Shown here: positions 1 to 5,623 of the stretch, one piece after another
Numbering within the stretch: position 1 is the first letter of the stretch
Layout: each line of letters opens with the position of its first letter
Assembly: GCA_016839545.1 (NCBI GenBank)
Contig: JAEOUB010000272.1
Span: forward strand, 1-8,161
DNA: 8,161 bases
Reading direction: 5' to 3'
Source: Candidatus Kariarchaeota archaeon
Lineage (GTDB): Archaea > Asgardarchaeota > Heimdallarchaeia > Heimdallarchaeales > Kariarchaeaceae
Program-made: the position numbers and the translations under genes
Notes under the pieces: model-generated
Told to the model about the DNA's origin: nothing
Databases searched by the model: none
What the model saw: the letters and a program-made list of their open reading frames with translations, nothing else

Positions 1-282
1 ATGGTATCTCGCCAAATTTTCCTTCTGCTGATTATCGAGGCATTTGTCATGGTCGCAACTGCTATACTTGCAGGAATGTTAATTGGCATCTTTGTGTCAT
101 CCAATTTCTTCATACTAATTGGAGGGAGCTTTGGACAGTTACCTCCGATCCAACTGACTTACCCGTTACAGACAACAGTTGCATTTGTCCTGGGAATGCT
201 CTTGTTAAGTACCTTAGCAGCAGCAATTCCAGCAAGAAAAGTGGCACTTGAACAAACAGGTTCAATTTTGAGGGCGGAATAA
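1..282 (+). CDS. FtsX-like ABC permease, C-terminal fragment
   Basis: This is the last 93 residues of a permease that enters from beyond the window; the ATG at base 1 is probably an internal Met, since the family usually runs to several hundred residues. Two hydrophobic segments are visible, at about residues 6-32 and 58-76. They are followed by the tail IPARKVALEQTGSILRAE, which fits the FtsX/MacB/LolC C-terminal pattern (a proline after the last helix, a basic patch, then a terminal LR.E). Such permeases couple a membrane-embedded domain to a cytoplasmic ATPase and move lipids, lipoproteins or peptides, or transmit mechanical force, rather than forming an ordinary solute channel. The stop TAA (280-282) is one base before the ATG of the first ATPase gene, so the genes are almost certainly co-transcribed. 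The substrate cannot be told. Confidence 0.8.
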   Translation: MVSRQIFLLLIIEAFVMVATAILAGMLIGIFVSSNFFILIGGSFGQLPPIQLTYPLQTTVAFVLGMLLLSTLAAAIPARKVALEQTGSILRAE

Positions 283-283
283 T

Positions 284-1174
284 ATGAGTAACAATTTTAT
301 CAGTCTAAATCAAGTAACTAAACATTACAAAGATCCTGCCAGTGATGTCAGGTTTCAGGCACTTAGGGGAGTAGATCTTCAGATCAAGCAAGGTTCGATG
401 GCATCAATCATCGGTCCTTCAGGCGCTGGGAAGTCAACCCTACTCAACATACTGGGTGGGATGGTAAGACCATCCACAGGGACTGTAACTATTGATGGAT
501 TTCCACTGCATTCACTCTCCGGAGATGAATTGAACCTCTTTAGAAGAAAAATCACAGGTTTTCTGTGGCAGATCCCGAGTAGAAACCTTCTACCTAATCT
601 TACAGCACTTGATAATGTATTATTTGCAATGGAAGTGGGGAATTTCTCACGACAGGAGCGTCATAGCAGAGCTTTAGAACTTCTATCCCAGGTGGGTCTC
701 CGTGATCGTATGGATCATAGCTTGGGAAGACTTTCAGGTGGTGAAGCCCAGCGATGTGGACTTGCAGTTGCTCTGGCCAATGAGCCCAAGCTGCTACTTG
801 CAGATGAACCCACTGGAGAACTCGACTCTGAGACTACGATGGAGATTATCTCATACCTACAAGATCTAAACTCTGATTTAGGTACAACAATCGTAGTAGT
901 AACTCATGATAATCGATTTGAGCGAATGACCAAACAATCCTACAATATACTTGATGGTAACATTGCAGGAATGCGTCGTTCACTATCCAAGGAAAGGATT
1001 CAGGATTGGTCAGGTGCGGAGCGTGAGGAAGTAGGAGTCGTCAATCAATTTGGTTTGGTACGAATTCCCAATCACCTGAGAGAAAAGTATAATATCTCGA
1101 ATTATGTCAAATTTATCGAGGATGAAGAATCAGGCAGGATATACATTATATCTGCCGATGAGGAGAGTGATTAG
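284..1174 (+). CDS. MacB/LolD-type ABC transporter ATPase with C-terminal AbrB-like extension
   Basis: This 296-residue cytoplasmic ATPase should power the FtsX-like permease encoded just upstream. All nucleotide-binding motifs are present: Walker A GPSGAGKST (44-52), Q-loop Gln96, signature LSGGEAQR (150-157), Walker B LLLADEPT (170-177) with catalytic Glu175, D-loop GELD (178-181) and the switch His208 in VTHD. MacB/LolD ATPases normally end near residue 230. This one continues for about 65 residues, and residues 250-291 read like a SpoVT/AbrB swapped-hairpin unit (GLVRIPNHLREKYNISN, then an acidic turn and GRIYII). The ATG follows the permease stop by one base, and the stop TAG directly abuts the next ATG, so translation is probably coupled. 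The ATPase call is secure; the domain call for the extension rests on pattern only. Confidence 0.93.
   Translation: MSNNFISLNQVTKHYKDPASDVRFQALRGVDLQIKQGSMASIIGPSGAGKSTLLNILGGMVRPSTGTVTIDGFPLHSLSGDELNLFRRKITGFLWQIPSRNLLPNLTALDNVLFAMEVGNFSRQERHSRALELLSQVGLRDRMDHSLGRLSGGEAQRCGLAVALANEPKLLLADEPTGELDSETTMEIISYLQDLNSDLGTTIVVVTHDNRFERMTKQSYNILDGNIAGMRRSLSKERIQDWSGAEREEVGVVNQFGLVRIPNHLREKYNISNYVKFIEDEESGRIYIISADEESD
1031..1171 (+). other. AbrB/SpoVT-like swapped-hairpin domain within the first ATPase
   Basis: Residues 250-296 of the first ATPase follow the family pattern: a short strand, then G.(V/I).IP..LR.KY.I, a strand (VKFIED) and a final strand (GRIYII). In AbrB-like proteins two such units interlock to form a DNA-binding or purely dimerising barrel. 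Only the first of the two ATPases has it. The linker before it (about residues 231-249) is charged and probably flexible. The role here is unknown; dimerisation or autoregulation are guesses. Confidence 0.6.
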
Positions 1175-1987
1175 ATGAGCAGTGAAGTACTACTTGACCT
1201 CCAACATGTAGAGAAAGAATATGCACAGGGCTCTTACCGGGTTCAGGCAATCAAGAATATTGATCTGGTCATCAACAAGGGAGAATTCCTAGTTATCCTG
1301 GGAAGAAGCGGATCTGGCAAAAGTACCCTTCTCTCCCTGTTAGGAGGGTTAGAACAACCGACAAAGGGGACAATTTCATTGAATGGGAATGATCTTGCTA
1401 AATACACAGAGGATGAATTGGCAATCCTGAGAAGATGGGAAATTGGCATAATCTTCCAACATTTCCATCTCATGGAAGCGATGACAGCTGTTGAAAATGT
1501 GGAACTCCCCATGCTCATAGCAGGAATATCAAAGAAGGAAAGACGCCCCTGGGCAATCGAACTTCTGAAACTTGTGGGGCTTGATGGTCGTGAAACTCAT
1601 TATTCCAACGAATTATCCGGTGGTGAGAGACAACGTGTCGGTATTGCCAGAGCACTGGCTAACAAAGCAGACCTGATCATAGCAGATGAGCCGACAGGTG
1701 ACCTGGATAGCCATCGTGGTGCTGAGATTATTGATCTCCTCTACTCGATCAATCGCAAGGAAACTGCAATTGAAAGTCTCAAGAATGGTGAATGGTCTCC
1801 TACCGTTGTCATGGTGACCCATGATGTGGGAATGCTTAGGAAAGGGATGCGAGTTCTCACACTTTCTGACGGTCTCATCGAGTCTGACGAGATATTCGAT
1901 GGTGACTACGAGAAATTTGACCCATTGGGTAATCCTTCTACTCTGCTTGAGGAAAGCTATGGATCTGATGAACAAGCTGCCAAATGA
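1175..1987 (+). CDS. MacB/LolD-type ABC transporter ATPase, second subunit
   Basis: This is a second, non-identical ATPase of 270 residues in the same operon. Motifs are intact: Walker A GRSGSGKST (43-51), Q-loop Gln95, signature LSGGERQR (147-154), Walker B DLIIADEPT (166-174) with Glu172, D-loop GDLD (175-178) and switch His216 in VTHD. The start ATG directly abuts the previous TAG. A GAGGAG Shine-Dalgarno-like sequence at 1160-1165, nine bases upstream inside the previous gene, supports this start. Between the D-loop and the H-loop it has about 11 more residues than its neighbour (around 195-209), a hydrophilic insert. The tail after residue 230 is acidic, with no recognisable domain. It could pair with the first ATPase as a heterodimer or serve a second permease encoded upstream of the window; the sequence does not decide this. 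Confidence 0.93.
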   Translation: MSSEVLLDLQHVEKEYAQGSYRVQAIKNIDLVINKGEFLVILGRSGSGKSTLLSLLGGLEQPTKGTISLNGNDLAKYTEDELAILRRWEIGIIFQHFHLMEAMTAVENVELPMLIAGISKKERRPWAIELLKLVGLDGRETHYSNELSGGERQRVGIARALANKADLIIADEPTGDLDSHRGAEIIDLLYSINRKETAIESLKNGEWSPTVVMVTHDVGMLRKGMRVLTLSDGLIESDEIFDGDYEKFDPLGNPSTLLEESYGSDEQAAK

Positions 1988-2059
1988 GAGATGATATTTC
2001 TTACTACACTGCCTATTGACAGCAATTGTTAAATGAAATAATCTCGATGTAGTTTTAAC

Positions 2060-2063
2060 GAGG
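2060..2063 (+). promoter_or_regulatory. Ribosome binding site supporting a GTG start
   Basis: GAGG lies seven bases upstream of the GTG at 2071. It is the main reason to accept that GTG as the start of the PRC-barrel-like gene. No convincing TATA box was found in the 83-base gap before it. Confidence 0.5.
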
Positions 2064-2070
2064 AATCACG

Positions 2071-2673
2071 GTGTTACCAAGAATAGCATACTCCAGATTA
2101 CGTTTCTATCACTTTGTAGATGTACAGGACCAAGAGATGGGTTCTTTGGAGGATGTCATTTTAGATCCAGAAAATTTAACTGCAACTCACATTATACTTG
2201 GGGGTGGTTTCTTTGAAGAATATATGGAGTCATCAGGCCAAATTGATGATATTGATGAACTCGCACCGCTCGATATTATTGATAAGATTGATAATGACTA
2301 TATCGTCCTCACAAAACAGCTGGAAGAGCTGGAGACGACTGATAAAGAGGGCAATCTGCCGGTCAATGGTTTCAAATACAGTGATTTTGTGAAATTACCC
2401 CTCAGTGATCTATCTGGTGAGGTCGATGGAGAGATATTTGATTATATCTTCAATTATGACGACTCATACGTAGTCTTGATCCACCAGGGAGTTGGGTCAG
2501 CCCTGATGGCCGACCAATTCTATCAGAAAATTGAACTAGAGATCCATATACGTCATTTTTCCGTAAAGGATGGAAAGATAAAGTTGGCAAAAGATCCTGA
2601 ATCAATGGTTGCTGAAGTCAAACAACAGGTTCAACCAAAATCAATGGGTAAATCCAGAGTGGTCATAAATTAG
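2071..2673 (+). CDS. PRC-barrel-like protein, function unknown
   Basis: This 200-residue soluble protein has no signal peptide or membrane segment. Residues 14-85 fit a PRC-barrel pattern: a strand with a D/G turn (FVDVQDQEMGSLEDVILD), then a strand ending in a Gly-rich turn (THIILGGGFFEE) and later strands such as DYIVLTKQ. The second half (about 101-165) has similar strands (LSGEVDGEIFDYIF, SYVVLIHQG) and may be a degenerate second unit; the last 25 residues look disordered. PRC barrels are small beta-barrels found in photosynthetic reaction-centre H subunits and in RimM, and archaea often carry stand-alone versions of unclear role. The gene has its own start region (GTG with GAGG) 83 bases after the ABC operon, so it is probably a separate unit. 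Its stop overlaps the stop of the convergent lipid kinase gene. The domain call is moderate and the function open. Confidence 0.65.
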   Translation: MLPRIAYSRLRFYHFVDVQDQEMGSLEDVILDPENLTATHIILGGGFFEEYMESSGQIDDIDELAPLDIIDKIDNDYIVLTKQLEELETTDKEGNLPVNGFKYSDFVKLPLSDLSGEVDGEIFDYIFNYDDSYVVLIHQGVGSALMADQFYQKIELEIHIRHFSVKDGKIKLAKDPESMVAEVKQQVQPKSMGKSRVVIN

Positions 2674-3596
2674 TCCACAAATAAGCTCTGATTACCAATA
2701 TCCCAATCTTTGGGAACACGGACTTTCATACCTCGGGGAATCCCCTCAAACGTGATGGGAGCTTCACCCAGTGGCTCTCCCTCTGCCTCTGCATAGAGTG
2801 GTCTGTCCGAGTTGGGATAGATTTCCACCTTCTTTCCTCGTAGGATAGAAACATATTTGGTAACCTCGACATGAGTTCCTGAGAAAACCCTTGGGAAAAT
2901 CCTTAACACACGATATTTGCTTGCGTCCTTAACTATACCAATTGTTAGTTCTTCATCATTGTATCTTGCATCTGGTAACACTCTCATACCTGAACCAAAA
3001 GTCTGACCATATCCTGCTGCCAGGATATTGATATTATACTCAGATTCCTCCCCATCTATGACAATCCGTGTTGGATACGCCTTATGTCTCATCAACGTTC
3101 GCATGGTAAGGAGGGTATATTTTAGAGAACCATGCATCCATTTCAGGCTGTTTAGGCTATAGAGAACAGCTCTTGCCCCCAATCCCACATCAGCGATATT
3201 AATAGAGTATCTCTCACCCATTTTGATAATGGAAGTTTCTTCATTCTTACCTTCTACAAGGGTTTCAATTGCCTGATCTAGGTCTCCAGTCAAACCAATC
3301 CCTTTGGAAAAATCATTTCCTGATCCTGCGGGGATAAGTGAGAAGGTCAATCCACCTCTGATTGCACCATTTGCAACCTCATGAGCGGTTCCATCCCCTC
3401 CAATTGAGCAGACAACATTGAAACCTTCATCTTTTGCATTCTCAGCTAACTCAATCCCATGGATGGGTCGTTCAGTTTCATAGAATTCATGGTCGACACC
3501 CATTTCCTTCAAACGTTCGTGCACAAGCATTGCCTTTGATTTTGACTTTCCTCCACGTGAAGCGGGATTGAAGATGAGTTTGATTTTATCTGCCAC
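2670..3596 (-). CDS. Diacylglycerol/sphingosine-kinase-family lipid kinase
   Basis: This 308-residue protein, the usual length for DgkB/YegS/LCB5-like kinases, should transfer phosphate from ATP to the hydroxyl of a membrane lipid or isoprenoid alcohol while loosely bound to the membrane. Visible motifs in order are the N-terminal NPASRGGKS (10-18; family NP.SG), the nucleotide-binding GGDGT (66-70), PAGSGNDFSKG (89-99; family P.GTGNDF), NIADVGLGA (133-141) and PDARYNDEEL (208-217). Near the C-terminus the family's DGE appears as AEGE (271-274), so Glu272 replaces the usual Asp; the codon reads GAG. The GTG start follows a TATA-like box by about 25 bases, which suggests a leaderless transcript. 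The gene is convergent with the PRC-barrel-like gene, overlapping it by four bases. The lipid substrate is unknown, and archaeal ether lipids or polyprenols are possible. Confidence 0.88.
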   Translation of the reverse strand: MADKIKLIFNPASRGGKSKSKAMLVHERLKEMGVDHEFYETERPIHGIELAENAKDEGFNVVCSIGGDGTAHEVANGAIRGGLTFSLIPAGSGNDFSKGIGLTGDLDQAIETLVEGKNEETSIIKMGERYSINIADVGLGARAVLYSLNSLKWMHGSLKYTLLTMRTLMRHKAYPTRIVIDGEESEYNINILAAGYGQTFGSGMRVLPDARYNDEELTIGIVKDASKYRVLRIFPRVFSGTHVEVTKYVSILRGKKVEIYPNSDRPLYAEAEGEPLGEAPITFEGIPRGMKVRVPKDWDIGNQSLFVD

Positions 3597-3617
3597 AATG
3601 ATTGCTTTTGAAATCCG

Positions 3618-3625
3618 TTTATAAG
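3618..3625 (-). promoter_or_regulatory. TATA-like box of the lipid kinase gene
   Basis: On the minus strand this reads CTTATAAA. Its centre is about 25 bases before the GTG start at 3596, the distance between an archaeal TATA box and the transcription start. No Shine-Dalgarno sequence lies between, so translation is probably leaderless. Confidence 0.5.
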
Positions 3626-3719
3626 AAAATCCCTCATCGATAAGATAGAGTTGAATTTCTTTGGACTGATGAAATCAGATTATATTCAAATGAAATAAAG
3701 AGTTGAAAAACACCCAACC

Positions 3720-3727
3720 ATATAAAT
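3720..3727 (+). promoter_or_regulatory. TATA-like box of the C/D box sRNA
   Basis: ATATAAAT is centred near 3723, about 25 bases upstream of 3748, where the terminal stem of the predicted C/D RNA begins. This spacing is what archaeal promoters show between TATA box and transcription start. No clear BRE is visible before it. Confidence 0.5.
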
Positions 3728-3747
3728 GAGCTTGTCAATCATGAAAT

Positions 3748-3820
3748 ATCCAGAATGATGATAGCTTACACAATTGCTGAGATAATTATCAATGAAGAGT
3801 GATGGGCGAACTGACTGGAT
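3748..3820 (+). ncRNA. C/D box guide sRNA (predicted 2'-O-methylation guide)
   Basis: This 73-base unit has the parts of an archaeal C/D box sRNA. The terminal stem is ATCCAG (3748-3753) pairing perfectly with CTGGAT (3815-3820). One unpaired A (3754) precedes an exact C box ATGATGA (3755-3761), and an exact D box CTGA (3811-3814) abuts the other stem strand. This builds a standard kink-turn: bulge A-A-U, tandem G.A pairs, a U.U pair and a G-C pair. Inside are a D' box CTGA (3777-3780) and a near C' box ATGAAGA (3792-3798), with exactly 12 bases between C' and D. The D guide GTGATGGGCGAA would pair with UUCGCCCAU of 23S rRNA; the rRNA sequence is recalled, not searched. Such RNAs bind L7Ae, Nop5 and fibrillarin. 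A TATA box lies 25 bases upstream and a T-rich tract follows. The D'-C' spacing of 11 is longer than usual, so the internal box pair may be weak. Confidence 0.75.
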
Positions 3821-3834
3821 TTATTTTCTGATTT
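3820..3834 (+). terminator. T-rich tract, possible terminator of the sRNA
   Basis: TTTATTTT followed by CTGATTT comes directly after the terminal stem of the predicted sRNA. Archaeal termination commonly occurs at such U-rich runs. The same bases encode the last residues and stop of trm5 on the other strand, so part of the T-richness comes from its Lys codon. Confidence 0.35.
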
Positions 3835-4828
3835 CAACACAGACGTGATATTCACTGGGAGAGGATTGCCTCACTATCTGGATATGATTGATTCGGATGT
3901 TGTAGTCCCGCAGCAAATCTGAGATATGTGTATCATAGCGATCTATTGGGACGAATATGTAGAGGTAGAGAAACCCATCCGCTTTTAGATTGTCTAGGGC
4001 TTTCGCAAGATAGGGTAATGAATCACTGGGATGGTTCATTAAGATTGCGTCATACAAGGTCAAGGAATTATCAAGGAATTCCATTGCATCAATACAATGG
4101 GGAGTTATTGACCCCTTTAGTTGATTAAGTCTGACTGACTCTTCGATCAGAGGTATCACAGCTGGATTGATGTCAACAGTATCGCATTTTGCATTGAGAC
4201 GTCTGGTAATGTGGAGTGAAAAGGGTGCCAAACTACCAAAGAGATCTAACACTTCGACCCCATCTGCCAATGAATTTGCCACACGATGATGCTCGGTTGC
4301 CAACCTGGGCGAAAAATACGTGTGTCTTACATCAACACGTATTCTGATCCCATGTTCTTTCACTGTGGTGACAGGTACATCCTCGCCAGCAATGAGTTCT
4401 AGAGGTCGTAAGCGATATAGACCTTGAACTTTACTGCTCTTTCGGTATACGGTCTGGATGGTTGAATTTGAACTCATGATTGCGTTTCCAATCTCATTTG
4501 ATATAGGGAGATTGTGATCTTTGATATCAATTACCGCAATATGACCGATCTGATCATAGGAAGAGGGAAAATTGGTTGGATCAAAATCTGGTAACAATGC
4601 TTCCAACGCTTCCTGAAGAGAGGAAGGTGGTGCATCACGTAGTTCAAATTCATACTCGATAGTATCGTAAGGAAAACTACTAGAAAGAGAGAAGTCTCCT
4701 AGAACCGGGATGATGACATCCTCTCCACTTTGGGCAATTTTGAAGGTATCATTTACAAGATCACGATCTCTAAGATATTTGATTACCTGCTGTGCATCAG
4801 ATTTGTGTACCTTTACAGCAGGTTCCAT
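3821..4828 (-). CDS. trm5: tRNA (guanine37-N1)-methyltransferase, Trm5 family
   Basis: This 335-residue cytoplasmic enzyme is expected to methylate N1 of G37, next to the tRNA anticodon, with SAM, which prevents frameshifting; in archaea it also starts wyosine synthesis. An N-terminal D1-like region (1-70) contains EDVIIPVL (36-43). Then come the Trm5 hallmarks YDQIGHIAVI (91-100), GLYRLRPLELIAGE (136-149), T..KEHG (155-160) and YFSPRLATEHHRVA (171-184). The Rossmann methyltransferase part has DLFGSLAPFS (195-204), VDINPAV (218-224) and MNHPSDS (264-270). The SAM-binding loop is unusual: family members normally have DMFAGVGPFS, and here both later glycines are Ser199 and Ala201. The catalytic-region NLP is NHP (265-267). 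The frame is open throughout with no sign of decay, so it may be a functional divergent copy. Its 3' end abuts the convergent sRNA. The start ATG lies 87 bases from the divergent pcm gene. Confidence 0.9.
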   Translation of the reverse strand: MEPAVKVHKSDAQQVIKYLRDRDLVNDTFKIAQSGEDVIIPVLGDFSLSSSFPYDTIEYEFELRDAPPSSLQEALEALLPDFDPTNFPSSYDQIGHIAVIDIKDHNLPISNEIGNAIMSSNSTIQTVYRKSSKVQGLYRLRPLELIAGEDVPVTTVKEHGIRIRVDVRHTYFSPRLATEHHRVANSLADGVEVLDLFGSLAPFSLHITRRLNAKCDTVDINPAVIPLIEESVRLNQLKGSITPHCIDAMEFLDNSLTLYDAILMNHPSDSLPYLAKALDNLKADGFLYLYIFVPIDRYDTHISDLLRDYNIRINHIQIVRQSSPSEYHVCVEIRK

Positions 4829-4867
4829 GTGTTATCATCTCAGTTTCTCTAATTAAAGCTTGATTTA

Positions 4868-4875
4868 GTTTATAC
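4868..4875 (-). promoter_or_regulatory. TATA-like box of trm5
   Basis: The minus strand reads GTATAAAC, centred about 44 bases before the trm5 ATG. This predicts a leader of roughly 20 bases, which would contain the weak GAGATGA ribosome-binding-like sequence (4835-4841), six bases before the ATG. The box is nearly self-complementary (GTTTATAC on the plus strand), so it could also drive pcm. Confidence 0.4.
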
Positions 4876-4888
4876 AGATGACGTTGCT

Positions 4889-4894
4889 ATTAAG
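4889..4894 (+). promoter_or_regulatory. Possible TATA-like box of pcm
   Basis: TATTAA is centred about 25 bases before the pcm ATG at 4916, and no Shine-Dalgarno sequence is visible, which together suggest leaderless transcription. The motif is weak, and the GTTTATAC at 4868-4875 is an alternative. Confidence 0.25.
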
Positions 4895-4915
4895 AGTACA
4901 ATTGTAGATATTGCT

Positions 4916-5572
4916 ATGATGTCGGTTCCAGAGCGATATGTATTTGGGATTTTGAGTGCATTAAATCGACATCAGCTTAGTATTATCCCACGATTGGAAG
5001 AGGCTCTTCGCAGCATTCCCAGAAGTAATTTCGTTGGTAGATACATCTATGATGCGTATGAAGATAAACCTCTCCCCATTCCCAGTAAGCAGACTATCTC
5101 CGCGCCTCATATGTATGCAATGATGTTGAGTAACGAGGTTGCAGACCTGCATCAAGGTATGGATATTCTGGAAATCGGTACAGGTTCGGGATATGGTGCT
5201 GCATTGCTGGCATATACAGTACAACCAGGGAGAGTTGTATCTATTGAAAGACATCCTGAATTGGTAAATTTTGCGAAGGAGAATGTACAGTCATTTGGGC
5301 TAACCAATCTGACAATTCTCGAGGGTGATGGAACCAACCCCGCAGTTAACGGATCCTTTGATAGAATAATTTGCACAGCAGCAGGTCCTATAGTCCCACC
5401 AATTTATTATTCTTTACTGAAAAAAGGAGGAATCGTGATAATGCCTTTGGAAAAGAGGAATGAACAGTGGTTGGTTTCTATACGTTATATTGATGGGAAA
5501 GAGGAGATAACTTGGCATTTCAGAGTAAGATTTGTACCCTTGATCGGTAGATATGGGCATTCAGTAAGGTGA
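4916..5572 (+). CDS. pcm: Protein-L-isoaspartate O-methyltransferase
   Basis: This 218-residue soluble enzyme repairs aged proteins: it methylates L-isoaspartyl residues with SAM so that they can revert to aspartate through a succinimide. The family sequence is nearly complete: IPRSNFV (34-40), AYEDKPLPIP (47-56), the substrate-loop motif QTISAPHMYAMM (59-70), SAM motif I DILEIGTGSGYGAALLA (83-99), acidic Glu111 ending the next strand (VVSIER), GDGT (137-140) and FDRIICTAA (148-156). Length matches the usual 210-220. The start is the first of two adjacent ATG codons; the second would remove only one residue. The gene is divergent from trm5 and is followed after 51 bases by fen1, possibly co-transcribed. 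Nothing about it looks unusual. Confidence 0.94.
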   Translation: MMSVPERYVFGILSALNRHQLSIIPRLEEALRSIPRSNFVGRYIYDAYEDKPLPIPSKQTISAPHMYAMMLSNEVADLHQGMDILEIGTGSGYGAALLAYTVQPGRVVSIERHPELVNFAKENVQSFGLTNLTILEGDGTNPAVNGSFDRIICTAAGPIVPPIYYSLLKKGGIVIMPLEKRNEQWLVSIRYIDGKEEITWHFRVRFVPLIGRYGHSVR

Positions 5573-5623
5573 GATTCACAATAGATATGAAGTGAAATAC
5601 TGTAGAGTCAATGTAGATACTCA

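Noticed and set aside
1613..1975. Minus-strand 120-residue open frame
   Set aside because: It lies wholly inside the intact second ATPase gene and has no recognisable domain.
1988..2070. Promoter or terminator in the gap after the ABC operon
   Set aside because: No convincing TATA box at the right distance and no strong T run or hairpin could be found.
3666..3678. Small perfect hairpin CTGAT-GAA-ATCAG containing another C-box-like TGATGA
   Set aside because: No D box lies at a suitable distance and a 5-bp stem is expected by chance in AT-rich DNA.
3755..3802. A 15-residue open frame starting ATGATG, downstream of a TATA box
   Set aside because: The ATGATGA is better explained as a C box with a matching stem and D box, and the encoded peptide has no recognisable feature.
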